7,239 nucleotides of DNA, taken from contig JAUXHZ010000049.1 in the NCBI GenBank assembly GCA_030621255.1, positions 1-7,239 on the forward strand, written 5' to 3'. Positions within the stretch are counted from its first letter, which is position 1, and each line of letters opens with the position of its first letter. Position numbers and translations under genes: made by a program. This document shows, in pieces, positions 1 through 6,835 of the stretch. This DNA is from Candidatus Latescibacterota bacterium (GTDB lineage Bacteria; Krumholzibacteriota; Krumholzibacteriia; Krumholzibacteriales; WJIX01). Below the pieces are notes generated by a model. It did no database searches. It saw only the letters and a program-made list of their open reading frames with translations, and had not been told where the DNA came from.

Positions 1-325
1 TGATATCGCCTCTTTACTCGGGACTGAAGCGGGGATGACAAAGGCTCAGCGTGTTCTCTACCGGGAAAGTGTTCCCGGCCACGCTATGGTGTTTATCGGC
101 GCCGATTTGAATGATGATACCCCGAAGAAGTGGCTAGTTGAGAATTCCTGGGGCAAAGATACAGGAAATGACGGCCTATGGACTATGTATGACGAATGGT
201 TCGGCAAATATGTGTATTCGGTGATAGTCCACAAGCGGCATGTTCCTAAGGATGTCCTTAAGATTCTAAAGACCGAGCCCGAGATTCTTCCCGCGTGGGA
301 TCCGATGCGAGGAGCTTTTGATTAA
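1..325 (+). CDS. pepC: Aminopeptidase C / bleomycin hydrolase family cysteine peptidase, C-terminal part (5' end outside window)
   Basis: This is the C-terminal 107 codons of a papain-like (C1B) cysteine aminopeptidase, a cytoplasmic enzyme that removes N-terminal residues from peptides. The reading frame is open from base 2 to the TAA at 323-325, so the gene begins upstream; the ATG at base 35 is internal. Two of the three catalytic residues are visible: the His of the GHAMVF motif (codon 80-82) and the Asn of the VENSWG motif (codon 143-145). The catalytic Cys would lie upstream. The family-typical endings GLWTMYDEWF, VPKDVLKIL and LPAWDPM are all present. The protein ends with a short acidic tail after DPM. 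In this family the C-terminal residues reach into the active-site cleft and help define aminopeptidase specificity (established for bleomycin hydrolase/Gal6). The next gene is 97 bases downstream on the same strand and looks unrelated. Family assignment is firm; the choice of pepC over a bleomycin hydrolase name is convention. Confidence 0.93.
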   Translation, partial: DIASLLGTEAGMTKAQRVLYRESVPGHAMVFIGADLNDDTPKKWLVENSWGKDTGNDGLWTMYDEWFGKYVYSVIVHKRHVPKDVLKILKTEPEILPAWDPMRGAFD

Positions 326-362
326 TCAGGAGTGTCATCCCGGGGAAACAATCGCACTGATA

Positions 363-393
363 TTGTTCCGCTGTATTGTACAAATTGTATAAG
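363..393 (+). promoter_or_regulatory. Weak candidate sigma-70-like promoter before the glycosyltransferase gene
   Basis: TTGTTC at 363-368 could be a -35 element and TATAAG at 388-393 a -10 element (five of six consensus bases). The spacer is 19 bases, longer than ideal. A start about seven bases beyond the -10 would give a leader of roughly 20 bases before the ATG at 423, with a GGGGAAAG ribosome-binding stretch at 407-414. The palindrome TTGTACAA (376-383) lies between the two elements and could bind a regulator. The evidence is sequence resemblance only, and read-through from pepC is also possible. Confidence 0.22.
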
Positions 394-422
394 CGAAAGT
401 TAAACCGGGGAAAGATATAAAT

Positions 423-2309
423 ATGAATATCGGCAAAAGATATGCTGGAATAAACGGCACAAGGTTCGCGCTTTGGGGTGTATTATTTGCCGCGGTATTA
501 GTCAGGGTGATATACCTTGTCCAGCTCGGCAGCTCCGATCTTGAGTGGCTCCTTCCTCTTGATATGCATTTCTACAGAGAACTTGCGGAAGGGTTGTCCG
601 CAGGCAAGGGGGTGCCCGGCGGCGCTTTATCTTTCAATCCTCTTTATCCATTTTTTCTTTCGGCTATTTTTAAGGCTGCAGGTAACGGACTACTTGTTCC
701 AAGGATTATACAGGCTTTGCTGGGTGTTTTTACAATCTATCTTCATTACGTAGCTGGAAAAGATATTATGAAAGGGAATGGAAAGGGAGGAAAGTTTCAA
801 TCCGAAGCAACAGGTATTTTCGCGGCGGCGATGGCTCTTTTTTATCCGCATTTTCTTCTGTATGAGGGGAGTTTGCTCGCGACCTCTCTTGTAACCCTGC
901 TTCTGATCTCTTCTTTTGTTATCGCGATCAGGATCGATCATCATATATCAGGCATTTCAAGTTTGAAAATCGGATCAATGAGGATATCGCCTCTTGCAGC
1001 GGGATTCTTCCTTGGCCTTTTAATGGGGTTTGGCGCGCTTGGAAGGCCGAACCTCTTTTTTCTATTAATACCAGCTGTGATAGTATGGATCTTTTTCCGA
1101 AGAAGAGGAATGGGGAACGGCCGGTTCACGGCTCTATTTTGCCTTCTTGGCGCGATTGCTGTCCTCAGTTTGCCGATAGCCTTTAACGCCGCGAAAACAG
1201 GACGTTTTGTTCCGGTAACCTCTCACGGAGGGATAAATTTTTATATAGGCAACAGGCCCGGAGCAAATGGAGTGTATAAACCACCCGAGGGGATGAGAGC
1301 GGATATGAGAGGGCTTGTTGATGACGCGCGGAAGAGAGCTCAGCAGCAGCTTAAAAAAGAGCTTACCGCCGGGGAAGCTTCAGAATATTGGCTTGGCAGG
1401 GCGGTAGAAGGTATCAGGAAGAATCCGCTCCGCTGGGTTAAATTGCTTGGAAGAAAATTTTTACTTTTCTGGAATAAGACGGAAATCCCCGATGTAATTG
1501 ATATCTCATTTTATAAAGAATCCTGTCCCGTAATGAACTTGTTGTTCATACCATTTTCTATTATATCTGTCTTCGCGGCAATGGGTTTGTGTGTCCTTTT
1601 TATAATTAGGAGGAACAGGGCTATCTTTATGGTGTTCATGGGGGCGGCGCTTTTTTCAGTCCTTCTCTTTTATATTAATTCCAGGTATAGAATTGTGTCG
1701 GTGCCTATTCTTATCCTATCCGCGTCGGCATTTTTCTCGTGGGTTCTGATGGAGGCCAGAGAAAAAAACTGGAAAAAATTAACTGCCATCGCATTTTTAG
1801 CTTCGGCGCTATTCTTTGTTTTTATAAACAGGGAAATGGTGCAAATAAACAAGAGCGCTATGTATGCCTTTCTTGGCAACCAATATATAAGCAGGGAAAA
1901 TGAAGAAAAAGCGGAAATAGCCTATTCCATGGCTTATAGGCTTGATCCCGGCAGAGTGGGAGCCGGAATAAATTACGCGAGGATTTTGAGCAGGCGCGGT
2001 AAACTGGATAAAGCGAGATCTCTTTATGACTCTGCTTTTAAAGCGTTTCCCGATTTTCCCCATCTGGCGATTGAGTACGGAGTTGTGCTCGAGCGCCTGG
2101 GGGAATACGCAAAGGCGGTTAAATTATATCGCTATGCTTACGAAATTGAAGTGGGGGAGGAGAAGGTTTTAGCGTGTAAGTATCTTTCCAGAGCTGCTTT
2201 GTCCGAAGGGAAAAGGGACAGATCGGTCTATTGGATTAGAAAAGCCCTTGAAGTAGCCCCCGGGGATGAAAAATTGATTAAATTGCTTAACAGGCTTGAA
2301 ACTCCATAG
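423..2309 (+). CDS. GT39/ArnT-like (GT-C) membrane glycosyltransferase with C-terminal TPR domain
   Basis: This 628-residue protein has two parts. Residues 1 to about 470 form a polytopic membrane domain of the PMT/ArnT type (GT-C fold), which moves a sugar from a polyprenyl-phosphate donor to an acceptor on the outer face of the inner membrane. About 11 membrane segments can be drawn, near residues 14-34, 88-110, 128-146, 148-170, 189-205, 209-226, 235-254, 370-395, 398-418, 421-442 and 452-469. Family marks are the first outer loop with Asp47 (PLDMHFYRELA, the expected catalytic acid), FNPLYPFF (71-78), a GRPN motif (207-210), INFYIGN (271-277) in a large outer loop, and the late SRYR motif (420-423). 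Residues about 478-628 form roughly four TPR units, for example around 552-570. Basic loops (225-234, 395-399, 443-452) fit the cytoplasm, which places the TPR block in the periplasm. The ATG at 423 is preceded by GGGGAAAG. Donor and acceptor cannot be told from sequence; protein O-glycosylation or lipid/glycan modification are both possible. Confidence 0.82.
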   Translation: MNIGKRYAGINGTRFALWGVLFAAVLVRVIYLVQLGSSDLEWLLPLDMHFYRELAEGLSAGKGVPGGALSFNPLYPFFLSAIFKAAGNGLLVPRIIQALLGVFTIYLHYVAGKDIMKGNGKGGKFQSEATGIFAAAMALFYPHFLLYEGSLLATSLVTLLLISSFVIAIRIDHHISGISSLKIGSMRISPLAAGFFLGLLMGFGALGRPNLFFLLIPAVIVWIFFRRRGMGNGRFTALFCLLGAIAVLSLPIAFNAAKTGRFVPVTSHGGINFYIGNRPGANGVYKPPEGMRADMRGLVDDARKRAQQQLKKELTAGEASEYWLGRAVEGIRKNPLRWVKLLGRKFLLFWNKTEIPDVIDISFYKESCPVMNLLFIPFSIISVFAAMGLCVLFIIRRNRAIFMVFMGAALFSVLLFYINSRYRIVSVPILILSASAFFSWVLMEAREKNWKKLTAIAFLASALFFVFINREMVQINKSAMYAFLGNQYISRENEEKAEIAYSMAYRLDPGRVGAGINYARILSRRGKLDKARSLYDSAFKAFPDFPHLAIEYGVVLERLGEYAKAVKLYRYAYEIEVGEEKVLACKYLSRAALSEGKRDRSVYWIRKALEVAPGDEKLIKLLNRLETP

Positions 2310-2361
2310 TAAAACTGATGCTTATGAATTATTACCGGATTTAAAGAGATTGGAAATTGTC

Positions 2362-3306
2362 TCAGAAATTGTAGCCTATCGATACATAAGTTTGTTTGTC
2401 GAAAGCGTCTTCCGGGTCGAGTTTAAATGAAATTGAAATATCGGACGATTTGTAATTCGTCAAGAATCCAAAATGCAGAATTGTTCTTTCTCCATTCGTG
2501 AGGCGCCGGTCCGCTCCCGCAAGTACGCTCAGGAGTTCTTTGAATAAAACTATTTTCGCGCCGGCCAAGAAACGGTTAATTTCTCCTTCTTTCAGAACAA
2601 GATCGAATTCAGCCGATACTCTGCCAAGTATGTCATTCCGGGCCAGAGCAATATTCCAGCTTGGATCGATTTTCTCGGTCCGGTTTGGATAAGAAATAGT
2701 ACTGTATATGTTTCTACCGACGATACCGAACCATAATTTTTCTCTGAGCCTGGCAGTCCATCCTATATCCACACCCATTCCCGAGCAATCCGCGTTGTCA
2801 AGATCGTTCCATCCTTTGAGTATTCTCCACGTTATACCGACACTGTTGAAATGGTTGATGCTGTAAGCTCCGGAAAAACCTGCCGTGCTTTCATTCCAGG
2901 CTGAACCACCGGCGAGCTCGAGATCCAAATGAGAAATACTCAGGGCGACGCCGGCTCTGCTGATAACGGTTTCATTGTCACGGAATGTTCTGTGCCCCAG
3001 CAGGGCGGTCCCGGCTGACAGAATGCTATAGTTGGCGGGCATCCCGGGTACCGGTTTTGTTGTACCAACCTGAGCCCGGCGGCCGCTCATAAAACAGAGA
3101 TTCGCCGGATTCCAGTAACTACTGGCGTCATTTCTAATAAGAAGTGTGGCGGCACCGGCTAATCCCTCTCCCTCAGCGTCCCATCCGAGAGGAAGGAATG
3201 TCCCGCCTCTGGACCCTTCGCCGGCATACGCGGGAATAGTGAAACCGCCTGCGGTAAGCAGCGATAATATAAGAAATATGATTGTAACTCTTTTTTGTTT
3301 CATCAT
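2362..3306 (-). CDS. PorV/PorQ-like (UPF0164-type) outer-membrane beta-barrel protein
   Basis: This is a 314-residue exported protein. The N-terminus is a signal peptide: basic residues 3-6, a hydrophobic core at about 8-22, and a likely cut after AYA at 26-28. The mature start (GGTFLPLGWDAEGEGLAGA, then DASSYWNPANL ending at residue 70) matches the conserved opening of PorV/PorQ family proteins, where an Asn-Pro-Ala motif follows an Asp-rich turn. The rest alternates short amphipathic strands, and the protein ends with an aromatic residue (YVSIGYNF), as outer-membrane barrels usually do. PorV is a known shuttle of the type IX secretion system, but many family members in other phyla have no assigned role. 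The gene overlaps the upstream gene by one base (TAATG), so translation is probably coupled. Two adjacent ATG codons exist; the second (3301-3303) is better spaced from the AGG just upstream, so the true product may be one residue shorter. FadL-like transport is an alternative. Confidence 0.75.
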   Translation of the reverse strand: MMKQKRVTIIFLILSLLTAGGFTIPAYAGEGSRGGTFLPLGWDAEGEGLAGAATLLIRNDASSYWNPANLCFMSGRRAQVGTTKPVPGMPANYSILSAGTALLGHRTFRDNETVISRAGVALSISHLDLELAGGSAWNESTAGFSGAYSINHFNSVGITWRILKGWNDLDNADCSGMGVDIGWTARLREKLWFGIVGRNIYSTISYPNRTEKIDPSWNIALARNDILGRVSAEFDLVLKEGEINRFLAGAKIVLFKELLSVLAGADRRLTNGERTILHFGFLTNYKSSDISISFKLDPEDAFDKQTYVSIGYNF

Positions 3307-4865
3307 TACCTGACTACAGCGACGAAGCCTTTGTCAACAGTTTTGGTATCGCTATAATATACTGTAATTACAGCAAGATACGCTCCGTTCCGTACTTCCT
3401 CTCCATCGTTGTTTAGGAGATCCCAGTTTATCTTAAAATAGGTTGCCGGGCCTATGCTTGAGATTGATCTGACTTTCTCTCCTCTCAGATCGAATAATTG
3501 AATTATTACTTTTCCAGCAGCACTGGAAGTTGATATTATAAAGTCATCCGGTCCTCGGAATGCTTCGGGAAATGAATTTTGTGAAGAAGTGTCGTAGGTC
3601 ACTAAAATATGGTTCGATTCATCACTTTCATTCCCCGCCTTGTCTGTAACTTTCGCCCATATTTCATTTTTGCCTTCCTCAATGCCAATGATCGGATGGG
3701 AGGTAAAAGATGTTACAGTATCGGCGGATGTGTCTCCCTCATGCAGCCGGAAAAAGACCACAAAGTCGGCATGCAAATCCAGGTCAGATGCATAGGATAA
3801 TTCTACCTCCGAAACCAGGACAGGTGATACCGGTTGCGCAAGTACAGGCGGATCGGGTGTGGTGGTGTCAATTTTGAAAGAAATCTTATTGTCGGCGCTT
3901 TGGCCGAATCTGTCACTTGCGTAAACCTCAAGTGAGTAGTTACCGTCAATGTAAGTCCCACCGGAGGATACTGAATCAAGTATAGCAATATTCCAGTAAG
4001 TTGTATCGTTCAGAGTGTAGATTTCATCGGGGGTAATAGTGAGAGTGTCATTCCAGATAAAACTCAGGCTGTCAATTGTGCTTCGATCGTATATGGTCCC
4101 TGATATCGAATCCGGGGGCTGTTTTGTATGTTCCGCGATTGAAGTAATAAAAGATATCTCCGGGGGATCTGCATCTACGTTAATAAATCCTTCCCCTGTC
4201 CCGATATTTCCGGCAAGATCTTCGATCAGCATTGATACTGTGTAAATACCGCTGATAGGGTTGTCCGGGCTCCACTTAAGGCAGCAGGAAGTGTCGGAAA
4301 AAATGTTAAGTATGATATCTTCAACATTATCTTCAGGGTCAGTTATTGCAACGGAAGTTTTGCTCCCCTCATTGAATCCTGTTACCGTATAATAGATCAG
4401 AGCTTTGTTGGTTGTGTCCGTGTTGTCCGGGCTGAATACCCCCGGTTCAATACGGTCTATATGTATAGAAGGTGGGGAGGTATCTACTATTACGGTTGTT
4501 TGCATAATAATGGTTGTATCCGGGCGGGTGGCATAAAGTTCAAGGAGATATTCAGAATCACTCAGGAGTAATTCTGAAGAATCTTTTCCTTCCCATTGGC
4601 CTATATAGCTTCCAAAACCAGGGTTGATTTCTAAAATCAGTGTATCAAAGACTTGTGTTTCATTTTTTATTGTGACAACAAGAGAGTCGAAGTTGGTTGC
4701 AAGGGTGATATGTACTGGAGATTCATCCTTTATCCCGTCACCATTCGGCGAAATGGAAGGATAGTCAATAACAAAGGTGATATCAGATGGATGCGCGGCG
4801 CCATGCGTGAAAACAACAAGAAATAAAAGCAAGAATGCAATATGCGTGATTTTCTTTCTTTTCAA
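3306..4865 (-). CDS. Secreted protein with bacterial Ig-like repeats and FlgD-like C-terminal domain
   Basis: This 519-residue protein has no recognised enzymatic motif. Residues 1-24 are a signal peptide (KRKK, then a hydrophobic stretch, cut near GAA). The mature N-terminus carries a SPNGDGIKDE motif (39-48) common in Ig-like modules of FCB secreted proteins. A degenerate copy (FSPDNTDTTN) lies at 144-153. Three Ig-like units follow, each opening with an Asp-x-x-x-Pro type boundary (D128, D231, D333) and closing with a D-x-x-G-x turn (D216, D318, D408). The last 90 residues resemble the FlgD-type Ig domain often used as a C-terminal sorting or anchoring module: IIQLFDLRGEKV, a WDLLNNDGEEV stretch and NGAYLAVI. 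The start is TTG: the frame has a TAA at 4881-4883, no other start codon follows it before residue 121, and the signal peptide begins exactly here. AGGGAG lies seven bases upstream. It is the first gene of an operon with the PorV-like gene. Probable role: extracellular or surface structural or adhesive protein (inferred). Confidence 0.74.
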   Translation of the reverse strand: MKRKKITHIAFLLLFLVVFTHGAAHPSDITFVIDYPSISPNGDGIKDESPVHITLATNFDSLVVTIKNETQVFDTLILEINPGFGSYIGQWEGKDSSELLLSDSEYLLELYATRPDTTIIMQTTVIVDTSPPSIHIDRIEPGVFSPDNTDTTNKALIYYTVTGFNEGSKTSVAITDPEDNVEDIILNIFSDTSCCLKWSPDNPISGIYTVSMLIEDLAGNIGTGEGFINVDADPPEISFITSIAEHTKQPPDSISGTIYDRSTIDSLSFIWNDTLTITPDEIYTLNDTTYWNIAILDSVSSGGTYIDGNYSLEVYASDRFGQSADNKISFKIDTTTPDPPVLAQPVSPVLVSEVELSYASDLDLHADFVVFFRLHEGDTSADTVTSFTSHPIIGIEEGKNEIWAKVTDKAGNESDESNHILVTYDTSSQNSFPEAFRGPDDFIISTSSAAGKVIIQLFDLRGEKVRSISSIGPATYFKINWDLLNNDGEEVRNGAYLAVITVYYSDTKTVDKGFVAVVR

Positions 4866-4872
4866 GTTTTCA

Positions 4873-4878
4873 CTCCCT
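4873..4878 (-). promoter_or_regulatory. Shine-Dalgarno site that supports the TTG start of the Ig-repeat protein
   Basis: On the minus strand AGGGAG ends seven bases before the TTG at 4865-4863. There is no ATG or GTG in this frame between the upstream stop (4881-4883) and the TTG, so this site decides the start. Confidence 0.75.
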
Positions 4879-4895
4879 GGTTACAAGTCTCATGA

Positions 4896-4925
4896 ATTAT
4901 AAGAAGATACAGGAACTATAGTCAA
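4896..4925 (-). promoter_or_regulatory. Near-consensus sigma-70-type promoter of the Ig-protein/PorV-like operon
   Basis: Read on the minus strand, TTGACT (4925-4920, five of six -35 bases) is followed after 18 bases by TATAAT (4901-4896, a perfect -10). Transcription would begin near 4889, giving a leader of about 24 bases that contains the Shine-Dalgarno site. This is the best promoter match in the window. No operator is evident around it, so expression may be largely constitutive (inference). Confidence 0.68.
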
Positions 4926-5067
4926 GATTAAAGAGGATGATTCTGAAATCTTTATTTGGCACATTTTACTGTTTGCCAGAAATATGAAACGCCGGCCGAT
5001 TTAAGTTCGTGCCTAAACCACTGGTAATGATAAGAAATTTTATAATCCTGATTTGATAATTTCCCGG

Positions 5068-5096
5068 TTGAACTATATGAGAAGATATATTATAGT
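5068..5096 (+). promoter_or_regulatory. Candidate promoter of the Na+/phosphate cotransporter gene
   Basis: TTGAAC (5068-5073, four of six -35 bases) and TATAGT (5091-5096, five of six -10 bases) are separated by an optimal 17 bases. Transcription would begin near 5103, leaving a leader of about 60 bases before the TTG at 5162. An isolated TATAAT at 5041-5046 is a competing -10 but has no recognisable -35 at the right distance. No Pho-box-like direct repeat was recognised by eye. Confidence 0.42.
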
Positions 5097-5105
5097 TGAA
5101 TTCCC

Positions 5106-5133
5106 TTGATTGGTATTAAGTGATTCTAATCAA
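5106..5133 (+). repeat. Inverted repeat in the cotransporter leader (possible hairpin or operator)
   Basis: TTGATTGG (5106-5113) can pair with CTAATCAA (5126-5133) over eight pairs, one of them G-U in RNA, around a 12-base loop. If transcription starts near 5103, this hairpin would sit at the very 5' end of the mRNA. The same stretch also reads as two TGATT-led half-sites 14 bases apart (5107 and 5121; nine of 13 bases agree), as expected of a protein-binding site. AT-rich leaders produce such pairings by chance, so confidence is limited. Confidence 0.3.
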
Positions 5134-5150
5134 CTGATGAGGAAAGGTTT

Positions 5151-5155
5151 GGAGG
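5151..5155 (+). promoter_or_regulatory. Shine-Dalgarno site that supports the TTG start of the cotransporter
   Basis: GGAGG ends six bases before the TTG at 5162-5164. The in-frame TAG at 5156-5158 rules out any earlier start, and the next ATG (residue 23) would remove most of the first membrane segment. Confidence 0.8.
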
Positions 5156-5161
5156 TAGGAT

Positions 5162-6811
5162 TTGGCTGTTGAAGTGATCTTTCAGCTGATCGGTGGACTG
5201 GGGTTCTTCCTTTTTGGAATAAAATTTATGTCGGAAGCCCTCAATAGGGTTTCAAGCGGCAAGATTAAAGGCATTGTTTCACACCTTACATCGAACAGAT
5301 TAATTGCCTTTTCCGTGGGAGCTGGTATAACCGCGCTTATTCAAAGCAGCAGCGCTATGACGGTGATGGTTATCGGATTTATCAACGCGGGGCTGCTCAC
5401 ACTTAGACAGGCTATCCCGGTTGTTATCGGCTCGAATATTGGAACAACATTTACAGCCTGGCTTGTCAGTTTCTTCGCAATTTTCAAAATTACACATTAC
5501 GCGCTTCCCGCCGTGGGTATAGGATTTGTTCTTATGATAGCCTGCAAAAAAGGTAAAAGTAAAAGGTGGGGGGAAGTTCTATTCGGCTTCGGCGTTCTCT
5601 TTGTCGGAATCGGTTTTATGAAAGAGGCTTTTGTTCCCCTGCAGTCTTCCGGTGAGATCAGCAATATAATGGTAAAGTTCAGTCAGTATCCACTCCTGGG
5701 AGTGGTTGTCGGCACCGCCATAACTATGTTGTTTCAGAGCAGCAGCGCGACAATCGCGCTTGTTCAGGTATTGGCTTTTAAGGGGCTGATTGATTTTCCG
5801 TCCACACTGCCCCTGATTCTTGGTGATAATATAGGGACTACAATTACGGCACAGATCGCGAGAATAGGCGGCACTACGGATAGTAAGAGAATAGCCTGGG
5901 TCCATACTCTGTTTAATGTTATCGGTACGGTTTATATGCTGGGTTTAATCTACCTTGGGGTATACCAGCGTTTTATTGAGTGGATAGTGCCGGGTGAAGT
6001 AACAGCGAAAAATATTATGTTTCATATCGCTCTTTCTCACTCCGTATTTAATGTTATTAATTCAATTATATTTTTGCCTCTTGTACTCTGGCTTGAGAAG
6101 CTGGTTGTCAGGATTGTTGCCGAGAGCCCCGATGAAATTCATAGAGAGCCGCAATACCTTGAGAAACATTTGATTGAAACTCCCTCCCTCGCTTTGGATC
6201 AAAGTAGAAAAGAGATACTAAGAATGCTGCATCTTGCCCAATCGGCCCTGAAGGACGCTATTGAAATAGTAATTGAAAATAAGCAAGAATTGTCAGGGAA
6301 GGTTGCGCGAAAAGAAGATGCTGTAGATAATCTCCAGGCGGAGATTACAAAATACCTGATAGATATCTCGGTCAAGGATTTGGAACAGGAACAAGCGCAG
6401 ATGATCCCGGTATTCATACATTCTGTTAATGATATTGAGAGAATCTCCGACCAGGCCGAAAATATTGCTGAACTTGCTGAACGAAGGCCAAGCGAGGATC
6501 TTCTCTTTACTGTTATCGCCCGTGAGGAACTTAGGCAGATGATTCAAGTGGTTATGGAAATGATCGACGATGTTTCCAGTGGCCTGGAGGATGGTAAAAC
6601 ATATCACGCGATTGACGCATTGAAGAAAGAAGATATACTCAATGAAATGCAGATAAGATTTCGTGAGCAGCATATTATGAGATTAAAAGAAAAGTCGTGC
6701 GATATCTTGGCGGGTTTTGTTTTTACAGATTTTGTTGATGCTCTTGAGAAGATTGGTGATCACCTTTCGAATATTTCCAAGGGGCTTAAGCGCGGATTTA
6801 AATGGGCGTAG
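5162..6811 (+). CDS. Na+/phosphate cotransporter family protein (NptA/YjbB type) with PhoU-like C-terminal domain
   Basis: This 549-residue inner-membrane protein belongs to the Na/Pi-cotransporter family (PF02690 type). Its two half-repeats are clear. The first has QSSSA at 61-65 and GSNIGTT at 90-96. The second has QSSSA at 192-196 and GDNIGTT at 221-227. In this family these paired motifs line the substrate path. Membrane segments fill about residues 5-315. Residues about 345-549 are helical and PhoU-like, with the two acidic metal-binding style motifs NDIERISDQAENI (423-435) and DALEKIGDHLSNI (526-538). Length and domain order match the family's two-domain bacterial form, as in E. coli YjbB, which is linked to phosphate export; other members take phosphate up with sodium. 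The direction here cannot be read from sequence. Translation starts at TTG behind GGAGG. The gene stands alone on its strand and converges with the TPR gene 24 bases downstream. Confidence 0.93.
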   Translation: MAVEVIFQLIGGLGFFLFGIKFMSEALNRVSSGKIKGIVSHLTSNRLIAFSVGAGITALIQSSSAMTVMVIGFINAGLLTLRQAIPVVIGSNIGTTFTAWLVSFFAIFKITHYALPAVGIGFVLMIACKKGKSKRWGEVLFGFGVLFVGIGFMKEAFVPLQSSGEISNIMVKFSQYPLLGVVVGTAITMLFQSSSATIALVQVLAFKGLIDFPSTLPLILGDNIGTTITAQIARIGGTTDSKRIAWVHTLFNVIGTVYMLGLIYLGVYQRFIEWIVPGEVTAKNIMFHIALSHSVFNVINSIIFLPLVLWLEKLVVRIVAESPDEIHREPQYLEKHLIETPSLALDQSRKEILRMLHLAQSALKDAIEIVIENKQELSGKVARKEDAVDNLQAEITKYLIDISVKDLEQEQAQMIPVFIHSVNDIERISDQAENIAELAERRPSEDLLFTVIAREELRQMIQVVMEMIDDVSSGLEDGKTYHAIDALKKEDILNEMQIRFREQHIMRLKEKSCDILAGFVFTDFVDALEKIGDHLSNISKGLKRGFKWA

Positions 6812-6835
6812 ATGGGATGAAGCCTGAAACGTGTT

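Noticed and set aside
690..944. 84-codon minus-strand frame and similar short frames inside the glycosyltransferase gene
   Set aside because: They mirror the hydrophobic coding sequence of the plus-strand gene and show low-complexity basic translations.
2310..2361. Terminator between the convergent glycosyltransferase and PorV-like genes
   Set aside because: No GC-rich stem followed by a T-run could be found on either strand in these 52 bases.
5041..5046. Perfect TATAAT as the main cotransporter promoter
   Set aside because: No -35-like hexamer lies 16-18 bases upstream and there is no extended -10 TG, whereas the 5068-5096 pair has ideal spacing.
4866..5161. Small gene or riboswitch in the divergent intergenic region
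   Set aside because: No frame with a ribosome-binding site and no known riboswitch core was recognised. Apart from the promoters, Shine-Dalgarno sites and leader repeat, nothing was found.
5579..5905. 108-codon open frame on the minus strand
   Set aside because: It lies wholly inside the Na+/phosphate cotransporter gene, antisense to conserved family motifs, with no recognisable protein features.
6293..6673. 126-codon open frame on the minus strand
   Set aside because: It is antisense to the PhoU-like part of the cotransporter, and its translation shows no domain or plausible start signal.
6812..6835. Terminator between the convergent cotransporter and TPR genes
   Set aside because: Only a four-pair AAAC/GTTT match is present in or near the 24-base gap, too short to call.
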